Assembly: GCF_002356295.1 (NCBI RefSeq)
Contig: NZ_AP018042.1
Coordinates: 4,000,361 to 4,064,360 of the forward strand
Direction: 5' to 3'
DNA from: Labilibaculum antarcticum
GTDB lineage: Bacteria; Bacteroidota; Bacteroidia; Bacteroidales; Marinifilaceae
DNA length: 64,000 bases
Shown here: piece after piece, positions 53,768 to 62,659 of the stretch
Layout of the letters: every line of letters starts with the position of its first letter
Numbering within the stretch: the first letter of the stretch is position 1
Notes under the pieces: generated by a model
The model's database searches: none
Seen by the model: only the letters and a program-made list of their open reading frames with translations
Told to the model about the DNA's origin: nothing
Translations under genes and position numbers: made by a program

Positions 53768-55750
53768 CTAGTCTTTATTGCAATATCTTTTAATTACGTT
53801 GTAAGCATCAAGCAAGCCCAATTCACCTGCCTTGCTTAAATCTTCGTAAGCCAAATCTGTCTGATCAAGAAATAAATAGATTAAACCTCGGTTATAATAG
53901 GCCTCGGTGAAATTAGGATCCAATTGAATCACCCAATCGTAATCGGCAATAGCCTTCTTGAATTGTTTCGATTTAGCGTACGCATTACCTCGATTATATA
54001 TGGAAAATAGAAAGGATGGATTAAGTTGTATTGCTTTTGTATAATCAGCAATAGCACTACTGTAATCTACAATTATCTCATTTTCCTTTTCATTTTTCTT
54101 TTGTTTCGGTCTAAGATTAAGTAATGCTTCTCCTGTTTCACCAAAGGATTGAATATAATCTGTCATAGCCGCAGATGCATTAGCACGATTGAAATAGGCA
54201 AAACTAAAATTGCTGTTTTTTTCAATGGCAAGACTAAAATCCTCAATTGCATCATTATATTTTTTATCTAATAAATAGTAAACTCCTCTGTGGAAGTATC
54301 CATTTGGATTGTTTTTTTCAATTTGAGAATTGGCATTCGCAATTTGTTTGTCGATTACTTTTTTGGGATATCTAAAATGCCTGTTATCGATTGTAAATGC
54401 AGGATTGTAATTTTGCTGTTGATTGTATTTCATGATTGCCTGATCGTAATATTGAACCTTACCGGCTCTCAAGGTATCTAGGTCTAAATGAGTGATGTGA
54501 AAATTATTCTCTAATTGAATAGTAACATATTTATCTTGAACACGACCTTTAATAATGTCCTCGGTAAATGATTCCCGGGAATTTAAGTCAATTAATTTTT
54601 GGAAATTCTCGGTTGTGTCAACAAAGGCAGACATAGCACCTTCGCTTTTCATTTTTTTATAGCGTTCGATAATCAACAAAGCCTGATTTCTATCTTGTAT
54701 AGAACCTTCAATGTTATTCAATTGACGTTTTGCTGAGGATCTTGCTAAGTACGCTTTTGCAAAATCAGGATAAATTTTAATTGCAGTTGTGTAATCAGCA
54801 ATAGCACCTTGTAAATTGCCAATGTCCATTTTAACAAAACCTCTGTTAAAATAGATAAGCATGTTATCAGGATTCATTTCTAAAACGTTATTAAAATCCT
54901 CTATGGCCGAGTCGTAATCGCCAATTTCTGATTTTAGTAAAGCTCTGTTGTAATAGCAATGCGCATTATTTGGATCTAATTCCAGTACTTTATTATAATC
55001 TTCAAGAGCACCTTTAGGGTTTTTAAATTCATAATTAGCAATACCTCTACTCATTAAAACCCGAGTGTTTTCAGGTGAAATTTTAAGAGCCCGGTCGTAA
55101 TCTTTAATTGCTTCTTCGTATTCTTTTTTCTTGAATTTTAAATAACCTCTGTTTCCAAATGCATCTGCCGAAAATTCGTTTAGCTGAACGGCTTTATTGC
55201 AATCCTGAATGGCGCCATCAATATCTCCCAAATTGTCACGAACAATTGATCTGTTAAGATAAGCACCCATTAATTCAGGATCTATTTGTATGGCTTTTGA
55301 GTAATTGGCATCGGCTTCCTTAAATTTATTAAGAGCAGCTAAACTATTCGCTTTACTGAAAAAGATATCTGCATTGTTCGGTTTAAATTCCAGAGCTTTT
55401 TCAAAATCCTGCAGAGCTCCGTTGAAATTTTTTAATTGATATTTTGCGATGCCTCGATAGAGATAAGCAAACGTGTAATTTGGATTTAATTCCAGGGCTT
55501 TTGTGTAATCAACAATAGCTCCGTTGAAATCTTCAAGTTGTGATTTTGCAAGTCCTCTGAAAAAAAAAGGCTCAGGAAGATATGGTTTCACCCTAATAAT
55601 ATCATTGAACTTTGTGATTGCTTCGGTATAATCATCAAAATAGATTGCACTTCTACCTTTATCAAAAATATTTTCGGTATTTAATTGTGCGCTAAGTTCG
55701 AAAGAGGTGAAGCTAAACAGGAAGAGAATAAAAAGAATTATTCGGGGCAT
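53768..55750 (-). CDS. Exported multi-TPR protein
   Basis: 660 residues with a signal peptide (MPRIILFILFLFSFTSFELS). Ten consecutive TPRs of the A-[IV]-x-D-[FY] type fill residues ~30-370, for example FNGAIVDYTKALELNPNYTF and YEEAIKDYDRALKISPENTR. A non-repeat spacer (~370-490, with FVDTTENFQKLIDLNSRESF) follows, and then three to four more TPRs to the end. It is probably a periplasmic or outer-membrane scaffold. No partner is suggested by neighbours, since both adjacent gaps exceed 150 bp. Confidence 0.9.
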   Translation of the reverse strand: MPRIILFILFLFSFTSFELSAQLNTENIFDKGRSAIYFDDYTEAITKFNDIIRVKPYLPEPFFFRGLAKSQLEDFNGAIVDYTKALELNPNYTFAYLYRGIAKYQLKNFNGALQDFEKALEFKPNNADIFFSKANSLAALNKFKEADANYSKAIQIDPELMGAYLNRSIVRDNLGDIDGAIQDCNKAVQLNEFSADAFGNRGYLKFKKKEYEEAIKDYDRALKISPENTRVLMSRGIANYEFKNPKGALEDYNKVLELDPNNAHCYYNRALLKSEIGDYDSAIEDFNNVLEMNPDNMLIYFNRGFVKMDIGNLQGAIADYTTAIKIYPDFAKAYLARSSAKRQLNNIEGSIQDRNQALLIIERYKKMKSEGAMSAFVDTTENFQKLIDLNSRESFTEDIIKGRVQDKYVTIQLENNFHITHLDLDTLRAGKVQYYDQAIMKYNQQQNYNPAFTIDNRHFRYPKKVIDKQIANANSQIEKNNPNGYFHRGVYYLLDKKYNDAIEDFSLAIEKNSNFSFAYFNRANASAAMTDYIQSFGETGEALLNLRPKQKKNEKENEIIVDYSSAIADYTKAIQLNPSFLFSIYNRGNAYAKSKQFKKAIADYDWVIQLDPNFTEAYYNRGLIYLFLDQTDLAYEDLSKAGELGLLDAYNVIKRYCNKD

Positions 55751-55908
55751 TGTATAATTTTTAAAGGGTTAAAATCGTTCGGATAACAAATTTAATAAAT
55801 AATATACTCCTTCTTTAAAATATTCACTTTATATAACAAAAAACACACCAAATGATTTTCATTTTTTCCTAAAAAGACTTAAATTAAGGTGAGATCTTAA
55901 TCAAATTT

Positions 55909-55922
55909 AGGAGGTGGAGATG
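55909..55922 (+). promoter_or_regulatory. Shine-Dalgarno sequence of the cytidylate-kinase-like gene
   Basis: AGGAGG (55909-55914), five bases, then ATG at 55920. The other genes of the window have A-rich leaders without such a motif. It decides ATG 55920 over the in-frame GTG 55914, which overlaps the motif. Confidence 0.7.
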
Positions 55923-56630
55923 AACAATATTCTGTTAAAGTACATGGAGAACCGGTTTCAACCCAAAATAATTGATCCTAAAAAAGGTTTTTTTGGTGAG
56001 GGACCAGTAATCACTATCTCTCGTGAGTGTGGTTGTACGGCGATTAATGTTGCCAATATGATGGCCGAAAAGCTCACTGCAAAAACGGGTAATAGATGGA
56101 CTTGCATAACCAAGGAGATTCTTGAATACTCAGCGAAAGAATTGAATTTAGCACCAGGAAAAATTGAATATGTATTTAATTCCATGGAGAAAACAACTTG
56201 GGATGAAATTCTCGGAGCATTTTCAAATAAATATTATCAAAGTGATCGGAAAATAAAGAAGACCATTGCCGACGTAGTGAGAGGTTTTGCCTGCAGAGGG
56301 AATTGTATTATTATTGGTAGAGGAGGAGTTGTTCTTACTCAGGGTATTCAACGATCGTTTCATATAAAGTTGCAGGCTCCACTTGAATGGAGAGCTGCAC
56401 AGTTGCAAGAAATATATCAATCGAGTATGAAAGATATGCTGTCTTATGCAAATGAAATTGATAAGAAAAGAGAAATTCTACGAAATTATTTTAATAAGAA
56501 ACCTCTTCTCGACACCACTTTTGATGTTGTTTATAATGCGAAGAATTTATCAGACGAGATGATCGCTGAGGCTAGTATTAATTTAATAGAAATGAAAGGA
56601 GTACTTGGCAAACAAATTGTAATGGGCTAA
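55920..56630 (+). CDS. Cytidylate kinase-like family protein
   Basis: 236 residues from ATG 55920. A P-loop NTPase of the cytidylate kinase-like group: ITISRECGCTAINVANMMAE replaces a classical GxxGxGK(S/T) loop. RGNCIIIGRGGVVLTQ (NMP-binding region) and HIKLQAPLEWRAAQLQE follow; the last segment lies near KKREILRNYFNKK (lid, basic). The nucleotide specificity is uncertain because the P-loop is unusual (GCTAIN, with no Lys-Ser). It is not the canonical cmk gene, which is shorter and begins IAIDGPSGSGKST. Confidence 0.75.
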   Translation: MNNILLKYMENRFQPKIIDPKKGFFGEGPVITISRECGCTAINVANMMAEKLTAKTGNRWTCITKEILEYSAKELNLAPGKIEYVFNSMEKTTWDEILGAFSNKYYQSDRKIKKTIADVVRGFACRGNCIIIGRGGVVLTQGIQRSFHIKLQAPLEWRAAQLQEIYQSSMKDMLSYANEIDKKREILRNYFNKKPLLDTTFDVVYNAKNLSDEMIAEASINLIEMKGVLGKQIVMG

Positions 56631-56653
56631 TTTCATAAAGATTTTTAATATTG

Positions 56654-56688
56654 GGGGAAATTAACTTTGGTTAATTTCTCCTTTTTTT
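56654..56688 (+). terminator. Terminator after the cytidylate-kinase-like gene
   Basis: GGGGAAATTAAC/GTTAATTTCTCC stem with loop TTTG, followed by seven T. Confidence 0.85.
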
Positions 56689-56771
56689 GTTTTAGATTTT
56701 TTAATTTATGCATTGTACATCTTGTTTTGACCTTATTTCATCGAAAAAATGAATGAAAATAGGCTGTTGAC

Positions 56772-56801
56772 TTGCTTGTGAATCTGTTTTTATTACTTTT
56801 G
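56772..56801 (+). promoter_or_regulatory. Promoter of the C1 peptidase gene
   Basis: TTG (56772-56774), 19 nt and TACTTTTG (56794-56801), a full match to the Bacteroidota consensus. The in-frame TTG at 56772 is therefore the -33 box, not a start codon. Confidence 0.75.
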
Positions 56802-56837
56802 CAACCGTTTGAAATGAGAATAATAAAGCAAAATATG

Positions 56838-58055
56838 ATGAAAATTAAATTTCTTAGCGTATTGCTTTTAGCGACTAGCATGTTACTGTCTACCGCAGTT
56901 AAAGCAGAGAAAAAAGAAAAAAAAGAGGAGAAGAAAGAAGGTTATGTTTTTACTGATGTTAAAAGATTACCTGCTACTTCTGTAAAAAATCAGCACAGAT
57001 CTGGTACTTGTTGGTCTTTTGCGGGTTTATCATTTATCGAATCAGAAATGATTAGAATGGGAAAACCAGAAACTGATTTGTCGGAAATGTTTGTGGTTTA
57101 CAACTGCTATTCAGATAAATCTGTGAAGCATGTAAGATTAAATGGAAAGTTTAACTTCGGTGGCGGAGGCGCATTTCACGATGTAACTTACGTGATGAAA
57201 AATTATGGGATTGTTCCTGAAACTGTTTATAAAGGCTTAAATTATGGTGAAGAAGGACACACACATGGGGAGCTGGATGCTGTTTTGAACGATTATGTTG
57301 AGGCGGTTATTAAGAATAAAAACAAAAAACTCACAACTGTTTGGCACAAAGGCTTTGATGGTATATTAGACGCTTATTTAGGCGATCTCCCAACCAAGTT
57401 TGATTACGAAGGAAAGGAATATACTCCAAAATCATTTGCGAGCGATTTTGTTGGTGTAAATCCTGATGATTACATCGAAATTTCATCTTATACTCACCAT
57501 CCTTTTTACGAAAAATTCATTATTGAGGTACCGGATAACTGGTTGTGGGATGAAGTGTATAATGTACCAATGAACGAAATGATGGAAATCATGGAAGGTG
57601 CAATTATGAATGGCTACACAATTGGTTGGGCTTCGGATGTAAGCGAAAAAGGTTTTGCATACAAAAAAGGAGTTGCTATTGTTCCAGAAGTTGATACAAA
57701 GAACATGTCAGATTCTGAAATTTCGAAATGGGAGAATCTTTCGAAAAAAGAAAAAGATGGTAAATTATTTGAATTTGATGAGCCTGGGACTGAAAAAGTT
57801 ATTACTCAGGAAATGCGTCAGAAAGCATTCGATAATTACAACACTACAGATGATCATGGAATGCATATTGTTGGAATCTCAAAAGATCAAAAAGACAACA
57901 AATATTTCATCGTGAAAAATTCATGGGGAACTGATAATAATCCTTACGATGGGTATTTTTATGCTTCTTATCCGTTTGTTGCATACAAAACAATGTCTTT
58001 CATGATTCATAAAGATGCATTGTCTAAAGAAATGAAAAAGAAATTAGGCTTGTAA
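56838..58055 (+). CDS. Exported C1-family cysteine peptidase (PepC/bleomycin hydrolase-like)
   Basis: 405 residues from ATG 56838 (ATG 56835 is equivalent). A signal peptide (MKIKFLSVLLLATSML...KA) is followed by a Lys/Glu-rich linker and then a C1B-type papain fold. Active-site Gln and Cys58 are in KNQHRSGTCWSFAG, the catalytic His in DDHGMHIVGI, and the Asn in IVKNSWGTDNNPYDGY. PepC relatives are usually cytoplasmic hexamers; this one is exported, as is common in Bacteroidota. It probably trims peptides in the periplasm or outside. Confidence 0.93.
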   Translation: MKIKFLSVLLLATSMLLSTAVKAEKKEKKEEKKEGYVFTDVKRLPATSVKNQHRSGTCWSFAGLSFIESEMIRMGKPETDLSEMFVVYNCYSDKSVKHVRLNGKFNFGGGGAFHDVTYVMKNYGIVPETVYKGLNYGEEGHTHGELDAVLNDYVEAVIKNKNKKLTTVWHKGFDGILDAYLGDLPTKFDYEGKEYTPKSFASDFVGVNPDDYIEISSYTHHPFYEKFIIEVPDNWLWDEVYNVPMNEMMEIMEGAIMNGYTIGWASDVSEKGFAYKKGVAIVPEVDTKNMSDSEISKWENLSKKEKDGKLFEFDEPGTEKVITQEMRQKAFDNYNTTDDHGMHIVGISKDQKDNKYFIVKNSWGTDNNPYDGYFYASYPFVAYKTMSFMIHKDALSKEMKKKLGL

Positions 58056-58078
58056 TTGCCTAGTAATTATAATATTTG

Positions 58079-58112
58079 AACCCCGGCCAATTGGTCGGGG
58101 TTTTTGTTTTTT
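58079..58112 (+). terminator. Terminator after the peptidase gene
   Basis: AACCCCGGCC-AATT-GGTCGGGGTT followed by TTTTGTTTTTTT. Confidence 0.9.
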
Positions 58113-58242
58113 TACCTTTTTAGCTTATTTGTTTTATATGAATGCTAATATTCTTTATATTAGTAGCTGTTTATTACTGATAAGTGAAATAAAAATCCTC
58201 GTTTTAAGGGATTGATAATAAAATGAATATAAATATTTAACT

Positions 58243-58827
58243 ATGAAAAAGATTTTTTTAGTTGCAGTAATCTGTATGTTTTCAAGCGCTTTATTCGCAC
58301 AATTGTCTTCGCCTATAAATTTTGGTTTACACGCAGGATTGGTGAGTACAAAAACTGATGCTGATACAGGAAGTTTTGCAGATGTTAAGGAAAAAGCGGA
58401 TAACGGAATGATGATTGGTGCTTTTCTTCGAGTTAATTTAAACAAATGGTATTTACAGCCTGAGTTGAATTATGTATCTAGAAAATCGCAATTGGAAGTT
58501 CTAGGAGAATCGTATGATATTAAAACGAAAAGTTTAGATATACCTATTTTATTGGGGTATAAAATTGTAAAATTACCTGCTTTCAAGTTACGTGCATTTG
58601 CTGGTCCTGTTGCATCCTTTAAAATTGACGATAGTTTTAAATCTACTCTTGGTGAGGTTGATGAAGATTTTAATGGTGCTGTTTGGAATGCAAAAGTAGG
58701 TGCTGGTGTTGATGTTTGGAAATTGACATTAGATGTTGATTATGAGTTTGGTTTATCGGATGTTTCTTCGGAATTCTTAAAAAAGAATAAAATGGTAAAT
58801 GTAACCTTAGGATTTAAAATCTTCTAG
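58243..58827 (+). CDS. Small outer-membrane beta-barrel protein (porin-like, OMP_b-brl)
   Basis: 194 residues with a signal peptide (MKKIFLVAVICMFSSALFA). The rest alternates hydrophobic and polar residues as membrane strands: INFGLHAGLVSTK, GMMIGAFLRVNLNKWYLQPE, IPILLGYKIV, LRAFAGPVASFKI, WNAKVGAGVDVWKLTLDVDY and the terminal strand VNVTLGFKIF ending in Phe, as required for BamA recognition. Probably eight strands. Function unknown. Confidence 0.88.
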   Translation: MKKIFLVAVICMFSSALFAQLSSPINFGLHAGLVSTKTDADTGSFADVKEKADNGMMIGAFLRVNLNKWYLQPELNYVSRKSQLEVLGESYDIKTKSLDIPILLGYKIVKLPAFKLRAFAGPVASFKIDDSFKSTLGEVDEDFNGAVWNAKVGAGVDVWKLTLDVDYEFGLSDVSSEFLKKNKMVNVTLGFKIF

Positions 58828-58850
58828 ATTGCATTTATTTATGATATATA

Positions 58851-58881
58851 AAACTGCTGGTTTCGATCAGCGGTTTTTTTT
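58851..58881 (+). terminator. Terminator after the beta-barrel gene
   Basis: AAACTGCTG/CAGCGGTTT stem (one G-T pair) with loop GTTTCGAT, followed by T8. Confidence 0.85.
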
Positions 58882-58950
58882 ACGCGGAATATTTTTTGTA
58901 ATTGTCTATATTTGTAGTTCTTCTAATTCTAGTATAAACTAATATTGATC

Positions 58951-60123
58951 ATGTCACTTAGCCCGGCAAAAAAGGTGGAACTTTTAAAAACTCTTGATTT
59001 CCTTGCGGAACTGGATGCTTCAACTTGCCATTTTTTAGCGGGTATTGTTGATGAGGTAGACGTTGCGAAAGGAGAGACCATATTTTCAAAGGGAGATATA
59101 GGTGGAGCCGTTTTTATAATTGTAAATGGTTGTGTTCAGATTCATGATGAAGGACATATTTTTATTGAGCTTCAGGAAGGGAAGAGTTTTGGCGAATATG
59201 CATTAACAAATACAGAAACCCGAACAGCTTCGGCAAGTGCGAAAAGTAATTCGATTCTTCTTCGATGTACCGATGATCATATTAAACAGCTTGAAGATGA
59301 ATTCGATATTCAAATAATTGATACCATTCTTCTTCCCCTCCAAAATATTCGAAAAAGGATGGTGCTGAAAGATATTCTGGAGGAAGAATTGACGCAGCAG
59401 AAACGGACTGTAGAAAAGCAGCGGAAAGAATTGGAGAGTTTGAATGCAACTAAAGACAAATTTTTCTCGATTATTGCTCACGATTTGAAAAATCCGTTTG
59501 CTTCATTAATCGGAGCGTCTGATTTATTGGTTGATAATGCAGATGAATTATCTAAGGAACAAATAAAAACTTTTTCAGGAATCATCAACCAATCTGCACG
59601 ACAAGCCTATAGTTTATTAGAGAATCTGTTAACATGGTCGAGAATGCAGACAGGTTCGATGGCCTTGAAGCCAAAAGAAATTGATTTGTGGGATTTGGTT
59701 AACGAGGTGGTCATATTACACACTGGAAGTGCAGAAAATAAAGAAATAAATTTGGAAGCTGTTGTCGATGAGGATTTAAAGATTGTTGCAGATCCAAACA
59801 TGATTAATACCGTAGTTCGAAATTTGGTATCGAATGCCATTAAATTTACTCCAATTGGCGGGAATATTACTGTTTCATCTCATATCACAGAAACGAATGT
59901 TGAGATTTGGGTTACAGATACTGGTGTAGGGATCGATCCTGATGGACAGAAGAAGTTATTTCGCATTGACGAACAATTGATTAAATCAGGAACCGAGAAT
60001 GAAAGCGGAACTGGTCTTGGTTTAATTTTGTGCAAAGAGTTTATCGAAATGCACAATGGATTGATTTGGGTAGAGAGTGAATTGGGAAAAGGTAGTTCTT
60101 TTCGATTTTCAATTCCATTATAG
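58951..60123 (+). CDS. Histidine kinase with N-terminal cyclic-nucleotide-binding domain
   Basis: 390 residues from ATG 58951 (TTG 58945 is two codons upstream). Residues ~15-125 form a cNMP-binding domain (FSKGDIGGAVFIIVNGCVQI, FGEYALTNTETRTASASAKS), the latter matching the phosphate-binding cassette region. After a coiled coil comes the kinase: H-box with His177 in FFSIIAHDLKNPFASLIG, N-box NLVSNAIKFTPIGGN, G1 VTDTGVGIDPDG, G2 GTGLGLILCKEFIE. No membrane helix, so cytoplasmic. It has no receiver gene of its own directly next to it. A membrane cyclase at 42.96 kb could supply the ligand. Confidence 0.93.
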   Translation: MSLSPAKKVELLKTLDFLAELDASTCHFLAGIVDEVDVAKGETIFSKGDIGGAVFIIVNGCVQIHDEGHIFIELQEGKSFGEYALTNTETRTASASAKSNSILLRCTDDHIKQLEDEFDIQIIDTILLPLQNIRKRMVLKDILEEELTQQKRTVEKQRKELESLNATKDKFFSIIAHDLKNPFASLIGASDLLVDNADELSKEQIKTFSGIINQSARQAYSLLENLLTWSRMQTGSMALKPKEIDLWDLVNEVVILHTGSAENKEINLEAVVDEDLKIVADPNMINTVVRNLVSNAIKFTPIGGNITVSSHITETNVEIWVTDTGVGIDPDGQKKLFRIDEQLIKSGTENESGTGLGLILCKEFIEMHNGLIWVESELGKGSSFRFSIPL

Positions 60124-60236
60124 TCTCGTTTATAATAACCTCTTAAAACATTTCACGTAACATCTTTTGGGATGCCTGATTTAAGCTGTATTATTCTATT
60201 TTAGGACTTTCTTATTCTCTCATTTAATATTTTTGC

Positions 60237-62642
60237 ATGAGGTATTTAAACTACATCATTTTCTCTTTACTTTTATTCATATCGATAAATGGATATTCGA
60301 TTGAACGAAAGAAAATTCTTGTTTTGCATTCTTATCATCAGGGATTAAAATGGACTGATAATGTCAATCGTGGTATTCAAGAGGTGATGGATTCTTTGGG
60401 CAATAAGTTTGAATTGGACTACGAGTATCTAGACACCAAAAGGAATCCCTCAGCTGAGTATCTGAATAAAATAATAGAATTATACGATTTAAAATTACAG
60501 CGAGAGAAGCACGATGCGATTATAGTTTGCGACAATAATGCTTTGTCTTTTGTGAAAGATCACGGCGGTAAGTACTTCAAAAACACGCCAATAGTATTTT
60601 GCGGGATTAATCATTATCGGGATGGTCTAATTGAAGGGATGACCAATATTACAGGAGTGGCTGAGGAGGTTGATTGGGATGGAGCAATTGATCTGATTTT
60701 AAAGACTCGGCCAAAAACAAAGCATCTGGTTGTAATTAACGATGGCAAGACTACTACAGCAAAGTTGAATAAGCTTATAATGCTCGATTTGGAAAAAAAA
60801 TACAAATCGAAACTTCAGTTTGTGTATTTTGAAGATCAGACTGTTCATGAGGTTGAGGAAAATATTAAAAATATTAAAGGAGATACATGTATATTGCTGT
60901 TGACATTTAATAAAGATAAAAATGGCAAATTCATAAGTTATCAGGATGATTTAGATTTATTTGTTCCGCAAAGTAAAGTGCCAGTATTCATTACCTGGAA
61001 TTTTTATACTAGTGATGGCGTTTTAGGAGGGAAAGTTGTTAGCGGGCGTCTTCATGGAAAAATGGCTGCCACAATGATTGATAAGATTGTATCAGGAACA
61101 CCTGCTGATTCAATTCCTATTTATCGAAAACCATTAGACAGGTATGTTGTTAATTTTAATGAACTAAAGCGTTTTGGAATTGATAAAGATGTGTTGCCTG
61201 ATGATGCATTACTTGTAAATGCACCTCAATCCTTTTATAGTGAGAATAAAGAATGGATTCAGGTGATAGGAGGAATTACATTTTGTGCGGCTCTTATTAT
61301 TTTGGTGTTATCAAGAGCTATATTGAGACGAATTAGAGCAGAAAGGGCGTTGATTATTGAACAAAACCGTTTGAAAATATCAGTAAAACATGAGCGATTA
61401 ATAGGTTTAATTGGGCGCTTATTAAATGCATCCGACGATTTTAAGAATGTATTGGATGATGTTTTAAAGTTGATGACTGAAGAGCTAAATGTTGCAAGGA
61501 TTAGTTTGTTTTCATTAATGGATTCAACCAATACTGGGATTATAATCAAAAGTCGGATTTCTTTAAAAGGGAAAAATATAAAAGATGTTAATCAGTTTTA
61601 TTTTTCAGAAATCGATGAAATTATCTCGAGGGTTAAGATGAATAAAAGTATTGTTTCCCATGATTTATCAAATTTGACTGAGAAAGAACAGGAATATTAC
61701 AGAAAACGAAATATTGGTGCTGTTGTTTTGCTTCCTGTAATGGTCGAAAATCAGGTGGCTGGCTTAATGGGGTTTGCTCAAAATAAAACACATGTCTGGA
61801 CTAGAGATGAGATAAGTATCTTCTTTTCAACCGTAAATATGATAGCCAATGCCTGGGAACGAAATTCTTTAATGAATGATCGGATTGAGGCAGAACAAAA
61901 GAATGTTGAGGCTTTAAGAATGCTCGAGGAATCGTCTCGCATGGCTTCAATTGGTGTGATGGCTGCAGGAATTACACATGAAATAAATCAGCCGTTAAAC
62001 GCGATTAAAATAACTGCGGATAGTGTGTTGTTTTGGCAAAAACGAAACCCGGGACAGCTTCCTGAAATGTTTACAAGAAAAATTCAGACAATTTCCGAAG
62101 GAACATCCAGAATAGATTCTATTATTAAACACATGCGCACCTTTTGGGAGAAGCCACACGTTTCTGAGGAAGAGACTGTTGATATGGTTGAGGGGGTGAA
62201 CCGATCTTTATCCATGGTAAAAAGACAGGTGTATGATCATAGCATCGAATTAATAGAGAATCTTCCGAAAAATTCCATACACGTGTATGCAAATTACATA
62301 CAATTTGAGCAGATTGTTGTGAACTTGATTGTTAATTCAATTTATTCTTTAGACAAAGTTCACAAGGAGAATAAAAGAATTAAATTGAATCTTTATCAAG
62401 ACTCTAAGCATGGTGTTTTGGAGATTCATGATAATGGCACAGGTATAGAATCAAGCATTCGCGAGAAAATATATGATCCTTTATTTACAACCAAAGGAAA
62501 TGAAAGTGGGAGTGGATTGGGGATGGCTATTGTGAAAACATTTATTGATAGATTTCAGGGCGAAATATCGGATTACAATAATGAAGATGGAGGAGCAAGC
62601 TTTATTTTGCGTTTTAAATTGAAGAATCCGGAGGCTAATTAA
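60237..62642 (+). CDS. Sensor histidine kinase with periplasmic ABC-substrate-binding-like domain and GAF domain
   Basis: 801 residues. A signal anchor (MRYLNYIIFSLLLFISINGY) precedes a ~330-residue periplasmic domain resembling ABC sugar/other substrate-binding proteins (ILVLHSYHQGLKWTDNVNRG, IVCDNNALSFVKDHGGKYF, IVFCGINHYRDGLIEGM). A membrane helix (~342-360), a GAF domain (~390-550) and the kinase follow: His581 in ASIGVMAAGITHEINQPLNA, N-box QIVVNLIVNSIYSLDK, G1 DNGTGIESS, G2 SGSGLGMAIVKTFID. The ligand is unknown. The partner is the NtrC-type gene 17 bases downstream. Confidence 0.93.
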   Translation: MRYLNYIIFSLLLFISINGYSIERKKILVLHSYHQGLKWTDNVNRGIQEVMDSLGNKFELDYEYLDTKRNPSAEYLNKIIELYDLKLQREKHDAIIVCDNNALSFVKDHGGKYFKNTPIVFCGINHYRDGLIEGMTNITGVAEEVDWDGAIDLILKTRPKTKHLVVINDGKTTTAKLNKLIMLDLEKKYKSKLQFVYFEDQTVHEVEENIKNIKGDTCILLLTFNKDKNGKFISYQDDLDLFVPQSKVPVFITWNFYTSDGVLGGKVVSGRLHGKMAATMIDKIVSGTPADSIPIYRKPLDRYVVNFNELKRFGIDKDVLPDDALLVNAPQSFYSENKEWIQVIGGITFCAALIILVLSRAILRRIRAERALIIEQNRLKISVKHERLIGLIGRLLNASDDFKNVLDDVLKLMTEELNVARISLFSLMDSTNTGIIIKSRISLKGKNIKDVNQFYFSEIDEIISRVKMNKSIVSHDLSNLTEKEQEYYRKRNIGAVVLLPVMVENQVAGLMGFAQNKTHVWTRDEISIFFSTVNMIANAWERNSLMNDRIEAEQKNVEALRMLEESSRMASIGVMAAGITHEINQPLNAIKITADSVLFWQKRNPGQLPEMFTRKIQTISEGTSRIDSIIKHMRTFWEKPHVSEEETVDMVEGVNRSLSMVKRQVYDHSIELIENLPKNSIHVYANYIQFEQIVVNLIVNSIYSLDKVHKENKRIKLNLYQDSKHGVLEIHDNGTGIESSIREKIYDPLFTTKGNESGSGLGMAIVKTFIDRFQGEISDYNNEDGGASFILRFKLKNPEAN

Positions 62643-62659
62643 ATCAGAAAATAAAAAAA

